A stretch of DNA of 45,596 nt. It comes from CAYMYN01 sp964394665 (GTDB lineage Bacteria; Planctomycetota; UBA1135; GCA-002686595). Shown here piece by piece: positions 24,100 through 34,442 of this stretch (positions are counted from its first letter, which is position 1; each line of letters begins with the position of its first letter). The stretch is from assembly GCA_964394665.1 (NCBI GenBank), contig CAYMYN010000034.1:1-45596 (forward strand). Reading direction: 5' to 3'. The notes under the pieces are model-generated. The model ran no database searches. It was not told where the DNA came from and saw only the letters and a program-made list of their open reading frames with translations. The translations under genes were made by a program, and so were the position numbers.

Positions 24100-25833
24100 T
24101 CAGGCCTGCGAGCCGGGGTTCTCGCCGGCGGGGTTGCCGGCCTCGCGGTCCTTGCGCATCTGATCGAGGATGCGCGCGTTCTCCTCGAAGTCCGAGTGCA
24201 CGAACGAGAGCCCGATCTTGCGCTCCTCCATGTCGACGCGGATCACGCGCACCTCGACCTTCATGCCCGGCCGCAGGACCTCCTCGGGCGATCCGATCTT
24301 GTGATCGGAGAGCTCGGAGATGTGCAGCAGGCCCTCGAGGTCTTCCTCGAGCTTGACGAAGGCGCCGAAGCTGGTGGTCTTGGTGACGTAGCCCGAGAGC
24401 AGGTCGCCGACGTGGAACTTGTTGGGCAGTTCCTCGAGCCACGGGTCGGGGGTGAGCTGCTTCTTGCCGAGCGCGATGCGCTTCTTGTCCTTGTCGACCG
24501 AGAGCACGACGCACTGCAGGCGGTCGCCCTTCTTCACCACCTCGTTGGGGTGCGTGACCTTCTTGGTCCAGCTCATGTCCGAGATGTGCAGCAGGCCGTC
24601 GATGCCCTCCTCGATCTCGACGAAGGCGCCGTACGAGGTCAGGTTGCGCACCGTGCCCTCGATGATCGTGCCGACCGGGTAGTGCTCGTCGACCATGTCC
24701 CAGGGGTTCGTCTCGGCCTGCTTCATGCCGAGCGAGATCTCCTGCTTGTCGTGGTCGATCTCGAGCACGACCACCTCGACCGGATCGGCGGTCTTGACCA
24801 GCTCCGAGGGGTGGTTGATGCGCCGGGTCCAGGACATCTCGGAGATGTGGACCAGGCCTTCGATGCCTTCCTCGAGCTTCACGAAGGCGCCGTAGGACAT
24901 GATGTTCACCACCTCGCCCTTGTGCTTGGAGCCGATCGGGTAGCGCTTCTCGATGCCCTCCCAGGGCGACGCGGACTTCTGCTTGAGGCCCAACGCGATG
25001 CGCTCGCGGTCGCGGTCGACGCGCAGCACGACGACCTCGATCTCCTGGTCCATGTGCACCATCTCCGAGGGGTGGTTGATGCGCCCCCAGGACATGTCGG
25101 TGATGTGCAGCAGACCGTCGATGCCGCCCAGGTCGACGAACACGCCGAAGTCGGCCACGTTCTTGATCGTGCCGGTGCGGACCTGGCCCTCCTGGATCTC
25201 CTCGAGCAGGTTCTCCTTCAGGCGCTGGCGCTCCTCCTCGAGCAGCTTGCGGCGCGAGACGACGATGTTCATGCGCTCGGGATCGATCTTGATGATCCGC
25301 GCGCGGATGGGCTCGTCGATGAAGTCGGAGATGTCGTGGGTGCGGCGCAGGTTGACCTGGCTGGCGGGCAGGAAGACGTTCACGCCCTCCACGTCGACCA
25401 GCAGACCGCCCTTGATCTTGCGCACGACGACGCCGTTGATCTCGTCGCCCTCGTTGTACTTGGTCGAGACCCGCTCCCAGGCGCGCAGGCGATCGGCGCG
25501 ACGCTTGGAGAGCACGGCCGCGTTGTCGACCGAGTCCTCGCCCTCGTAGAAGACCTCGAACTTCTGACCCTTCTGGGGCAGGACGTCGCCGAACTCCGAG
25601 AGCGGGATCTGGCCCTCGGACTTGCCGCCGATGTCCATGACCACGAACTTGGTCTTCTCGTCGACCGAGTCGACGGTGGCGATCACGATCGTGCCGGGCT
25701 GCACGTCGATGACCGAGGTGGCGAGGACGTCGTCGAACTCGTTCAGGGAGAATCCCTGGAGCGCGGTGGCGAGCTTGGCGTCGAGTTCCTCGGGGGCGAG
25801 GTCGAAGCGCTTGATGCGGGATGCGGAGGGCAT
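24100..25833 (-). CDS. rpsA: 30S ribosomal protein S1
   Basis: 577 aa, close to the usual length of six-domain S1. Six S1/OB domains are visible, at roughly residues 45-115, 130-195, 216-285, 303-372, 390-459 and 477-546. Domains 3-6 share the signature SYGAFVxLEEGIEGLLHISEMSW. S1 binds mRNA on the 30S subunit and supports initiation on messages with weak Shine-Dalgarno sites, which fits the rarity of such sites here. It lies downstream of cmk and plsC, a widespread gene order. The 194 bp before it has two hairpins but no clear promoter. Confidence 0.96.
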   Translation of the reverse strand: MPSASRIKRFDLAPEELDAKLATALQGFSLNEFDDVLATSVIDVQPGTIVIATVDSVDEKTKFVVMDIGGKSEGQIPLSEFGDVLPQKGQKFEVFYEGEDSVDNAAVLSKRRADRLRAWERVSTKYNEGDEINGVVVRKIKGGLLVDVEGVNVFLPASQVNLRRTHDISDFIDEPIRARIIKIDPERMNIVVSRRKLLEEERQRLKENLLEEIQEGQVRTGTIKNVADFGVFVDLGGIDGLLHITDMSWGRINHPSEMVHMDQEIEVVVLRVDRDRERIALGLKQKSASPWEGIEKRYPIGSKHKGEVVNIMSYGAFVKLEEGIEGLVHISEMSWTRRINHPSELVKTADPVEVVVLEIDHDKQEISLGMKQAETNPWDMVDEHYPVGTIIEGTVRNLTSYGAFVEIEEGIDGLLHISDMSWTKKVTHPNEVVKKGDRLQCVVLSVDKDKKRIALGKKQLTPDPWLEELPNKFHVGDLLSGYVTKTTSFGAFVKLEEDLEGLLHISELSDHKIGSPEEVLRPGMKVEVRVIRVDMEERKIGLSFVHSDFEENARILDQMRKDREAGNPAGENPGSQA

Positions 25834-25942
25834 GGGGTTGGCGGACGCGGGCGTGGCGGCTTGCAGGGGTGGACCAGGGGAGGAGCGTGCACGGAGCGCG
25901 ACCGCGCCCACGGGGGCGAGCCGCCAGGTCCGCCGCCCCGCG

Positions 25943-25959
25943 CGATCGAGTGCCGATCG
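25943..25959 (-). other. Hairpin in the rpsA leader
   Basis: CGATCG (25943-25948), loop of 5, CGATCG (25954-25959): a perfect 6 bp stem 110 nt before the rpsA ATG. S1 is autoregulated through its leader in other bacteria, so this structure is a candidate site; that is inference. Confidence 0.3.
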
Positions 25960-25995
25960 GCCGGGCGGGATCCTCGCGGGGGCGGGGCTCCGGGA

Positions 25996-26016
25996 CGGTT
26001 CGCACGGCGCGAACCG
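25996..26016 (-). terminator. Hairpin after plsC
   Basis: CGGTTCGC (25996-26003), loop ACGGC, GCGAACCG (26009-26016): a perfect 8 bp stem 11 bp past the plsC stop. No T tract. It could end the upstream transcript or lower read-through into rpsA. Confidence 0.5.
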
Positions 26017-26027
26017 AGCCACAGAGT

Positions 26028-26762
26028 CTAGAGGCCGGCGCTCCGGATATCGATCCCCGACCCGGCCCCCTCCGCCCCCCCGGCCCGCTCCGCCGGCCCC
26101 CCGCCGAAGCGCCCGTCCCCGACCCGCCCGGCGATGGCCGCCTGGAGCCGCTCCAGGGCGTCGGGCGCGGAGGGGTCGATCGGCGGCCCGACCTCGACCG
26201 ACATGCGCCGCGGGCGGGGCAGGGTCCGAGTGCGCGGCCAGGCCTGGCAGCCCCCCCGGATCGCGGCCGGGACCAGGGGCACCCCGGCCTTGCGGGCCGC
26301 CACGAGCACCCCGCCCCGGAACGGCGCCATCCGGCCGTCGGCGCTGCGCGTGCCCTCGGGGAAGACCACCACGCAATCCCCCGCCGCCAGGTGCTCCTGC
26401 ATGGCCCTCAGCGCGGCGCGATCCGCGGCCCCGCGCTGGATCGGGATCGCGCCGCAGCGGTCCGTGAACCAGGCCAGGAAGCGCGAGGCGCGCAGGCTGT
26501 CGCGGTAGACGAACGCGGCGTGGCGCCAGAGGGTGACCCCCAGGGCCGGGATGTCGCTGAAGGACTGGTGGTTGGCGACCAGCAGGAAGCCGCCCGCGGG
26601 CAGGTGCTCGCGGCCGCGGATGCGGGCGCGGTGCCAGACGCGGGTCAACAGCCAACAGAAGACCAGGCCCACGTGGTAGACCCAGGTCTTCTCGACCAGC
26701 GGCGCGGCCGCGGCCGACGTCGGCTCGCGACCCTCTCGCGCTGCGGGGGTCGGATCGCTCAT
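26028..26762 (-). CDS. plsC: 1-acyl-sn-glycerol-3-phosphate acyltransferase
   Basis: 244 aa, PlsC/LPLAT family, making phosphatidic acid from lysophosphatidic acid at the inner membrane. The HX4D motif is NHQSFSD at about residue 67, FPEGTRS supplies the second block, and VPLVPAAIRG is the fourth. The N-terminus is Ala-rich with a hydrophobic segment (VYHVGLVFCWLLTRV). The C-terminal 25 residues are Gly/Ala-rich and likely disordered. It starts with an ATGA overlap at the end of the LpxH-Cmk frame. Confidence 0.92.
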   Translation of the reverse strand: MSDPTPAAREGREPTSAAAAPLVEKTWVYHVGLVFCWLLTRVWHRARIRGREHLPAGGFLLVANHQSFSDIPALGVTLWRHAAFVYRDSLRASRFLAWFTDRCGAIPIQRGAADRAALRAMQEHLAAGDCVVVFPEGTRSADGRMAPFRGGVLVAARKAGVPLVPAAIRGGCQAWPRTRTLPRPRRMSVEVGPPIDPSAPDALERLQAAIAGRVGDGRFGGGPAERAGGAEGAGSGIDIRSAGL

Positions 26763-28262
26763 CGCGCGGCGATCCCCGCCAGGACACGCTCGACGACCTC
26801 GTCGAGCCCCATTCGATCGGTGTCGACGAGCTGCGCCTCGGGGTGGCGCTCGAGGGGCGCGTCCGCGCGCGTCGAGTCGCGCAGGTCTCGGGCGCGGATG
26901 CCCGCGGCGATCGCCTCCTCGTCCACCGGCGCGCCGCTGGCGCGGCGCTCGAGCAGCCGTCGGCGGACGCGTTCGGCGACGCTCGCCTCCAGGTAGAACT
27001 TGTGCGGCGTCCCCGGGAAGACCACCGTCGTCACGTCGCGGCCGACGGCCACGACCCCGCCCAGTCTCTCGGCCAGGGAGCGCTGCACGGGCAGCAGCTC
27101 GCGCCGCACCTCGGGGTGCGCCGCGACCTGGGAGACGACGCGCTCGACCGCGTCGGAGCGTAGGTCCGCCAGCCGCCCGTCGACGTGCAGGCGCCCCTCG
27201 GGGTCGAACTCGAGCTGGAGGTCGCGCAGCGCCGCCGCGCAGGCCGCGCCGTCCGCGGGGTCGACGCCACCGCGGACCACCGCCAGGGCCGCCGCGCGGT
27301 AGAGCAGCCCCGTGTCGAGGAAGGCCAGGCCCAGGCGCCTGGCCACGCGCCGCCCGACCGAGGACTTGCCCGAGGCCGCGGGCCCGTCGATGGCGACCAC
27401 GAGCGGTTCGGGGGGTGCGCTCCCAGGGTCCATCGGCGCGATCGTACCCTCCGCGCGCGGCCCGCACGAGGCGCCCTGGGCGCGCGCCGAGCACAGCCCG
27501 GGCCGCCCCTGCGCGTCGATCGCGAGGGCGTCGCGCTCGCCGCCGAAGGCGTCCAGCACGATCCATCGCCGACCCTCGGGGAGCCGTTCGTCGCGCGCCT
27601 CGTGGGCGTGTCCGCAGACGAGCCACGCGGCGCCCGCCTCCGCGGCCGCGCGCAGGGCCGCGTCCCGCTGCATCCGCTTCTCCTCGGGCGGCTTGGCGCG
27701 CAGCGCCTCGGTCGACGCGCGCCGCAGGCGCCGCGCCACCCACAGGGCCAGGGGCAGCGGCACGCGCGGCGCGGCGCCCCGCACCAGGCGCGAACGCACG
27801 ACGCGGCGCAGACGCTGGTAGCCGCGGTCGGCGGTGCACAGCTCGTCACCGTGCAGGAGCAACACGCGCTCGCCGCTCGCGGCCAGACGCGCGAGCAGGC
27901 CCGCCGGATGGACGCGCGCCGACGAGGCGCGCTCGAAGGCCGCGTCGAGCAGGAAGTCGCGATTGCCGTGCACGACCTCGATCGCGGTGCCGGCGCGCGC
28001 GAGGTCGGCGAGGGCGCGCACGGCCCGCGCGGCGCCCGCCAGGGACAGGTGCGCCGGCCCCACCCAGGCGTCGAAGAGGTCGCCGAGCACGACCAGGCGC
28101 GGGATGCCCGCGATGCGCGCGCACAGCGCGGCGAAGGGCTCGACCGCAGCGGGGTCGGCGGGGTCGAGGTGCAGGTCCGCGACGACCAGGCTGCCCGGGG
28201 GAAGGTCCACCTCGACCGAGCCCGCGGGCAGCGGTCCGCGTTCGGCGCGCGGGGGCAGGGCC

Positions 28263-28270
<8 letters not shown>
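26759..28270 (-). CDS. lpxH-cmk: Fused UDP-2,3-diacylglucosamine hydrolase / cytidylate kinase
   Basis: 503 aa in one open frame. Residues 1 to about 245 are an LpxH-type metallophosphoesterase: VVADLHLDP, VLGDLFDAW, VHGNRDFLL, LLHGDELC and VCGHAHEA supply all metal-binding residues. It would cleave UDP-2,3-diacylglucosamine in lipid A synthesis. From about residue 280 a complete (d)CMP kinase follows: Walker A AIDGPAASGKSS, FLDTGLLYRA, VGRDVTTVVFP, and RRLLERR. No stop lies between them. However, an ATG at 27433 starts exactly at the kinase and has a TACGAT hexamer 7 nt upstream, so a separate Cmk could also be made. The N-terminal ATG overlaps the regulator's end by 8 nt. Confidence 0.85.
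27441..27446 (-). promoter_or_regulatory. Internal candidate -10 element TACGAT before cmk
   Basis: TACGAT on the minus strand with 7 nt before the internal ATG at 27433. The same hexamer, followed by similar bases, occurs before the GTG at 39709. It would give a leaderless cmk transcript from inside the fused gene. Confidence 0.5.
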
Positions 28271-29617
<1,347 letters not shown>

Positions 29618-29621
<4 letters not shown>

Positions 29622-30190
29622 GGCGCGGGCGTCCCGTCCGGCGCGCGGGCGACGTAGCGGTCGCCGCCCGCCGCGGCGGCCTCGGCGCGCGCCTCCCCGG
29701 CGCTCTCCAGCAAGGCGTCGAAGAAGAGCAACTCGCCCCCCTGGGTCCAGCTCCCGCCGATCGAGAGCGTCACCTCGAGCGTGCGGCCGGCGTGCGCGAA
29801 GGCCAGCTTGCGCGCGCCGCCCAGCAGGCGCTGCGCCAACACGTCCGCCCCCCGCGGGTCGACGTGGGGCACGAGCAGCAGCAGCCGATCGTCGGGCAGC
29901 CGGCCGAGCAGGTCGCTGCCGCGGGTGGCGGCCAGCACGAGCTCGATCACGCGCCCCAGCACGTCCTCCTTCAGCTCGTAGCCGAACACGTCCCGCAGGT
30001 GGCCGAGGCGATCGACCGCCAGCTCGAACGCGACCAGCGGATAGGCGTAGCGCCGGGCGCGCGCGAACTCGACCCGCGCCAGGTGTTGGATCTGGGCCAG
30101 CGAGTAGACCTCGCGCGGGACGGACGGCGCGCTCCCGCGCTCGGCGGGACCCGCGCCGGGGGCGCCCGGGGTGCTTCGGGGGTCGTGCAT
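29618..30190 (-). CDS. Degenerate GGDEF-domain protein
   Basis: 190 aa. The overall layout matches a diguanylate cyclase domain (VEFARARRYAYPLVAFELAVDRL, then VFGYELKEDVLGRVIELV, then the strand before the active site), but the GGDEF signature is replaced by LPDDR. Catalysis of cyclic di-GMP synthesis is therefore not expected; a sensing or binding role is possible. It sits between an FHA-like membrane protein and the NtrC-type regulator, with ATGA overlap to the latter, so the three are likely parts of one signalling unit. Confidence 0.7.
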
Positions 30191-30211
30191 GGGAGGGGCG
30201 GGAGCGGGGAT

Positions 30212-30973
30212 TCAGCGTCCGGCGACCCCGTCGAGCAGCCGGTCGAGCGAGAAGCCCCACTTCACCCTCGTGAGCAGGGCGATCACGAACAGGACCAGGG
30301 TGTAGGCGAGGATCGCCAGGCCCTGGGCCAGGATCATCGCCAGGCCGGTGCGGGCGACGTTGCGCGCCTTGCGTCCCGCGCCGCGGGCCCCGCGCTGCAT
30401 GGACGACATCAGGAAGTCGCGCAGCAGGCGCGCGCTGCGCTCCGCCAAGCGCGGGTCGTCCTCGGGGACGGGGGAGGAACGCACCAGCTCCTGGGCCGCG
30501 GCGAGCGGGTCGAACTCGCCGCGCACGACGGCGTCCTGCCAGCGCTGCACGACCTGCCGGTCGGCCAGGCCCAGCTCGGCGAGCATCCCGGCGCGCACCG
30601 CGGTCCAGGCCCGCGGGGCCGGACCGGCGGCGGACGGGGCCGGCGCCTTGGCGGGCAGGGCCTCGGTCAGCGGGATCTCCTGCAGGGCGGCGCGCGGCGC
30701 GGCGCTGCCGAAGACGAACTCGTGCCCGGCCCAGGTGAAGCGCGCCCCGGGGACGAGGTCGAGCTCCTCCACCGCGCGCCCCTCGAACTCGGGGCGCGTC
30801 TGGCCGCCGACGTGCACCAGCCGGGGCGGGTCGTCCCACAGGTGCAGCTCGGACCCGGCCGTGCCCGGGATCTCGACCTCGCAGCCGGGTCCACCGAGGC
30901 GGTTCAGTCCCGGGGCGAGCTCGCTGCGCCACACGCGCCCCGGACCACGGATGTCGAGCCAACGTTCTCCCAC
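30212..30973 (-). CDS. FHA-like protein with C-terminal membrane helix
   Basis: 253 aa from GTG 30973; another GTG at 31009 is possible. The N-terminal 95 residues resemble an FHA beta-sandwich (WLDIRGPGRVWRSELAPGLNRLGG, then HLWDDPPRLVHVGG), which would bind phosphothreonine peptides. The middle is helical and the end carries one membrane helix (GLAILAYTLVLFVIALLTRV). It heads the minus-strand string that continues without large gaps to plsC. A TATCCC hexamer 7 nt before the GTG resembles the near-leaderless promoters elsewhere but lacks the final T. Confidence 0.6.
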   Translation of the reverse strand: MGERWLDIRGPGRVWRSELAPGLNRLGGPGCEVEIPGTAGSELHLWDDPPRLVHVGGQTRPEFEGRAVEELDLVPGARFTWAGHEFVFGSAAPRAALQEIPLTEALPAKAPAPSAAGPAPRAWTAVRAGMLAELGLADRQVVQRWQDAVVRGEFDPLAAAQELVRSSPVPEDDPRLAERSARLLRDFLMSSMQRGARGAGRKARNVARTGLAMILAQGLAILAYTLVLFVIALLTRVKWGFSLDRLLDGVAGR

Positions 30974-31089
30974 GGCACAAGGGATATCCGATCGCCCCCC
31001 GCCGTGCACGCACCGGGGCCGCGGTAGTCCGGCCCCCCCGCCGCCACTACCCTTCCTTGCGCAGGCACTGCCCGGCGGCGCGCCGCCGC

Positions 31090-31095
31090 TACCCT
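31090..31095 (+). promoter_or_regulatory. Candidate -10 element TACCCT
   Basis: TACCCT, 63 nt before the ATG at 31159. A second TACCCT lies at 31048-31053. Both are in the 185 bp between divergent genes; I see no gene there. Confidence 0.4.
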
Positions 31096-31158
31096 GCGGC
31101 GTGCAGCTCGCACCCGGGGCCGAGTTCCCCGTCCCGTCTCCGTCCTGCCCGAGGTCCC

Positions 31159-32751
31159 ATGATCGGAATCGCCCTGACCCTCGCCCTGGTCGCGCCGCAG
31201 GACGGCTGGATCCACCTGCCCCTGCCCGGCATCTCGCGCGAACCCGCCATCGCCGGCCTGCCCGAACCCCTGCTGCGGGGCGAGCACCTGGACCTCGCCC
31301 GCGAGCCCCGGCTCCGGACACGTTCCGGGGACGGGGCTCGCGCGCTGTCCGCGGCCTTGCCCGCGAGCCTGCTCCTGGGACTGGTGCAGGAGGAGGCGCG
31401 GCGCGCGGGAGCGGGCCTGAGCGTGTTGCCGGCCGGCTCGGGCCTGGTCGCGCGCGGTCCGCGGGAGGCGCTCGAGGCCCTGCGCGAGCGCCTCGAGCGC
31501 CTCGAGCGCGCCGGCGAACGCCTCGCGATCGAGGTCGAGGCCTGGCTCGTACCCGGCGGGGCCCCGGACGGGGGGCCGGCGCCGGCGCCGGGCGCGGCGC
31601 CCCCCGGGGGCGAGCGGGCCCGCGAACAGGGCCTCGCCTGGCGCGCGAGCGCGCGTTCGGGCGAGCCGCTCTTCCTGGGACGCCGCGAGAGCCGCCCCTT
31701 CCTCGCCGCCTACCAGGTCGAGGTCGCGAGCGACAGCGGCGTGGCCGCGCCGATCATCGGCCGCGTGCACCTGGGCCACACCCTGCACCTGGTCGCGTCC
31801 CGCGCCGCGCGCGGGACGTTGGTGCACGTCGAGGGCTTCCTCGACCTCGCGGAGCTCGCGCGCATCGATCGATTCGACCCGGGCACCCCGGACCTGGGCC
31901 TGGTCGAGCAACCCATCGTGGACTCCGTGCAGGTCGCGTTCGCCGCCGCGGTCGGCTCGGGCGAGTTCGTGCGCATCGACCTCGAGGGCCTCGAGCTCGA
32001 GGTCCCGCGCTGGACGCTGTGGTTGCGGCTGGGCACGCAGCCCGACGGCGAGCCGGCCAGCGGACCCGGCTGGGAGCTGCTCGACCTGAGCCTGCTGGCG
32101 CGGACGCCGCGCGAGCTCCCGGGGCTCGAGGCCGATGGGTTCGTGGCCACCGGCCTCGAGGCGCGCCTGCCGCGGGTGTTCGAGGCCCTGCCCCCCGCGA
32201 GCCTCGCCGCCGGGCTCGGCGCCGATCCGCGCCGCACCGACTATCCGACCTTCACCGACCGCCTGGCCCTGGTCGAGCGCGGCGACGGGAGCGCGCTGCG
32301 AGCGCTGCTCGAGCTCGCCGCGGCCCACGAGGCTCCGCGCCTGGCGACGCGCCGCGCGACCCTGCGCCTGGGCGACCTGCGCGTCTCCCTGCCCCTGACC
32401 CACGGCGCGCAGGTGGCTGTGCGCGCGGGGCGCGAGCGCACCTGGCTCGTCGACTACGACGCGCAGATCGCGCCCGACACCTGGATGCCCCTGCCGATCG
32501 TGCAGCGCGCCTTCGACGGGCTGGCCTGGCACGGCGTGCTCGCCGGGGAGCGCCTGGAGGGCACGTACTGGATCGCCTCCACGCCCGGATCCGAGGTGCG
32601 CGCCGCGCACGAGGCGCGCCTGGGTGCGGTGCAACTCCCGGTGCGCCGCCTGCGCGCGGGCGCCGGCGGAGCGCGCGTCGGCGGCGGCCCCACCGAGCTC
32701 CTGGCCCCCGATCCCGACGGCGCCCCCGCCCTGGTGCTCGAGGTCCCCTGA
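31159..32751 (+). CDS. Exported hypothetical protein upstream of rpoN
   Basis: 530 aa, no family recognised. It starts with a short hydrophobic signal-like segment (MIGIALTLALVAPQDG). The N-terminal third is helical with heptad-like Arg/Glu/Leu runs (ALEALRERLERLERAGERLAIEVEAW) and an Ala/Pro/Gly-rich linker near residue 140. The C-terminal two thirds are beta-rich with VHLGHTLHLVASRAARG and DSVQVAFAAAVGSG, vaguely reminiscent of secretin-type proteins. It ends 97 bp before rpoN, which has its own TATACT. Confidence 0.7.
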   Translation: MIGIALTLALVAPQDGWIHLPLPGISREPAIAGLPEPLLRGEHLDLAREPRLRTRSGDGARALSAALPASLLLGLVQEEARRAGAGLSVLPAGSGLVARGPREALEALRERLERLERAGERLAIEVEAWLVPGGAPDGGPAPAPGAAPPGGERAREQGLAWRASARSGEPLFLGRRESRPFLAAYQVEVASDSGVAAPIIGRVHLGHTLHLVASRAARGTLVHVEGFLDLAELARIDRFDPGTPDLGLVEQPIVDSVQVAFAAAVGSGEFVRIDLEGLELEVPRWTLWLRLGTQPDGEPASGPGWELLDLSLLARTPRELPGLEADGFVATGLEARLPRVFEALPPASLAAGLGADPRRTDYPTFTDRLALVERGDGSALRALLELAAAHEAPRLATRRATLRLGDLRVSLPLTHGAQVAVRAGRERTWLVDYDAQIAPDTWMPLPIVQRAFDGLAWHGVLAGERLEGTYWIASTPGSEVRAAHEARLGAVQLPVRRLRAGAGGARVGGGPTELLAPDPDGAPALVLEVP

Positions 32752-32796
32752 CGCTCCCTCCCCGCCAGCGGCGCGCGAGGGGCCCGGCCCCTGGCC

Positions 32797-32802
32797 TATA
32801 CT
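32797..32802 (+). promoter_or_regulatory. Candidate -10 element TATACT before rpoN
   Basis: TATACT, 46 nt before the GTG at 32849, in the 97 bp gap after the previous stop. It is the best match to TATAAT in the window. No matching -35. Confidence 0.5.
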
Positions 32803-32848
32803 CGGGCCGCGCACCGCGCCCGCCCGCTCCCGGCGGCCCTCCTCGCCC

Positions 32849-34291
32849 GTGAAGCTCAACCTCTCCCAGTCGGCCCGCCTGGATCAACGTCTGCTGCAGT
32901 CGCCGCAGATGATCCAGGCGATGAAGATCCTGCAGTTGCCGACCGTGGACCTGCAGGAGCGGATCGAGCAGGAACTGGTCGAGAATCCGATGCTCGAGCG
33001 CCTCGAGGCCGAGGCCGAGGAAGGCGAGCGCCCGCTGCCGGGCGAGGCCCCGGATCCCGAGCGCGCGCGCGTCGAACGGTTCCTCGAGCAGATGGAGCGC
33101 CTCGAGCGCGACTACGGCGACGGCAACTCGCGCCCGCGCGCCGCCGAGGGCGACGACGAGGACCGCAAGTTCCTGGCGATGCAGAACACGCCGGAACTCC
33201 CCAAGAGCCTGCCCGAGGCGCTCATGGAGGAGCTCGTCATGCTCGACCTCGAGCCCCGCGAGCGGTCGCTGGCCGAGCACCTGATCTGGTCGCTCGACGA
33301 ACGCGGATACCTGACCGCGGACCGCGCCGAGCTCGCGGCGCTCGCCTCCCACGAGGTCGAGGGCGAGCCCGTGACCCCCGAGGAGATCGAAGGCGTGCTC
33401 GCCAAGCTGCGCGAGCTCGTGCACCCGAGCCTGGGGGCCGCCGACCTGCGCCAGGCGCTGCTCTACCAGCTCGACGCCCAGGGCGATTCCGGGTCGCTCG
33501 TGCGCACGGTCGTCTCCGATCACCTCGAGGACGTGCAGTCGAACCGCCTCCCGCGCATCGCCAAGGCCACCGGAGCCTCGCTCGAGGAGGTCAAGGAGGC
33601 CATCGAGCTCCTGCGCCACCTCGATCCGACCCCGGCGGCCGACTACGGCGAGTCGCGCGCGGCGGTGATCACCCCGGACGTGATCGTCGAGGAGATCGAC
33701 GGCGACTACCAGGTGCGGCTCGAGCGCCAGACCGTGCCCGAGCTGACCCTCTCGGCCGCCTACCGCGACATGCTGCGCCGCGCCCGAAAAGGCGACCCGG
33801 TCGAGCTGTGGCTGCGCAAGCGCCTCGAGTCGGCGCGTTGGTTCATCGACGCCCTCCAACAACGCCAGAGCACCCTGCTGCGCATCGGCACGTCGATCTT
33901 CGAGCGCCAGCGGCCGTTCCTCGACCGGGGCCTCACGTTCCTCCAACCCCTGCGCATGCAGGAGGTCGCGGACGCGGTCGGCGTGCACATCTCGACCGTC
34001 AGCCGCGCGGTGAGCGGCAAGTACGCCCAGACTCCGCGGGGGATCTTCCCGCTCAAGTTCTTCTTCACCGGGGGCACGCAGACCGGCTCGGGGGAAGTCG
34101 CCAGCCAGGTCAGCGTGCACCAGCGCCTGAAGGAGCTGGTGGCCCAGGAGGACGCGGAGAACCCGCTCTCCGACGATCAGCTCGCCGACCTCCTGGCCGA
34201 GCGCGACGACATCCGCATCGCGCGGCGCACGGTCACGAAGTACCGCAAGATGCTCGGCATCCCCTCCTCGAGCCAGCGCAAGGCCTTCTGA
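32849..34291 (+). CDS. rpoN: RNA polymerase sigma-54 factor
   Basis: 480 aa, full-length RpoN. Region I with the Gln-rich SARLDQRLLQSPQMIQAMKIL, then the acidic region II, the core-binding region III and, near the C-terminus, the helix-turn-helix (MQEVADAVGVHISTVSRAV) and the RpoN box RRTVTKYRKM, all in the expected order. It directs core polymerase to -24/-12 promoters and needs AAA+ activators; two such activators are encoded in this window (28263 and 41119). GTG at 32849 fits the usual start of region I. The neighbours differ from the common lptB-rpoN-hpf-ptsN order; efp follows. Confidence 0.97.
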   Translation: MKLNLSQSARLDQRLLQSPQMIQAMKILQLPTVDLQERIEQELVENPMLERLEAEAEEGERPLPGEAPDPERARVERFLEQMERLERDYGDGNSRPRAAEGDDEDRKFLAMQNTPELPKSLPEALMEELVMLDLEPRERSLAEHLIWSLDERGYLTADRAELAALASHEVEGEPVTPEEIEGVLAKLRELVHPSLGAADLRQALLYQLDAQGDSGSLVRTVVSDHLEDVQSNRLPRIAKATGASLEEVKEAIELLRHLDPTPAADYGESRAAVITPDVIVEEIDGDYQVRLERQTVPELTLSAAYRDMLRRARKGDPVELWLRKRLESARWFIDALQQRQSTLLRIGTSIFERQRPFLDRGLTFLQPLRMQEVADAVGVHISTVSRAVSGKYAQTPRGIFPLKFFFTGGTQTGSGEVASQVSVHQRLKELVAQEDAENPLSDDQLADLLAERDDIRIARRTVTKYRKMLGIPSSSQRKAF

Positions 34292-34337
34292 CCCCGCTCG
34301 CCGCGCGGCCGCGCGTCGCCCCGGCGCAGCGTCCCGT

Positions 34338-34374
34338 GGCGCGGGCGATTCCTACGGCGCGGGCGGTTTCGTAC
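34338..34374 (+). repeat. Tandem imperfect direct repeat before efp
   Basis: Two adjacent copies of about 18-19 nt: 34338-34355 and 34356-34374, both beginning GGCGCGGGCG and ending in TAC. The second runs into the TACCCT candidate -10. It may be an operator or a duplicated promoter. Confidence 0.5.
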
Positions 34375-34377
34375 CCT
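34372..34377 (+). promoter_or_regulatory. Candidate -10 element TACCCT before efp
   Basis: TACCCT, 65 nt before the ATG at 34443, with TTCCTA 17 nt upstream as a weak -35. It overlaps the end of the tandem repeat. Confidence 0.45.
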
Positions 34378-34442
34378 CTCGCCCCCCACGGGCCCCCGGG
34401 CCCTTCCCCGCCAGCCACCCTCCGAACCAGCCGAATCGACCC

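Noticed and set aside
31058..31075. Possible sigma-54 site (GGCA, 8 nt, GCA) on the minus strand before the FHA-like gene
   Set aside because: The TT before the -12 GC is missing, and the spot overlaps GC-rich repeats where such matches arise by chance.
34302..34315. Perfect 14 bp GC palindrome after rpoN
   Set aside because: It has no loop, so it cannot form a normal terminator hairpin, and pure GC palindromes are expected often in this composition.
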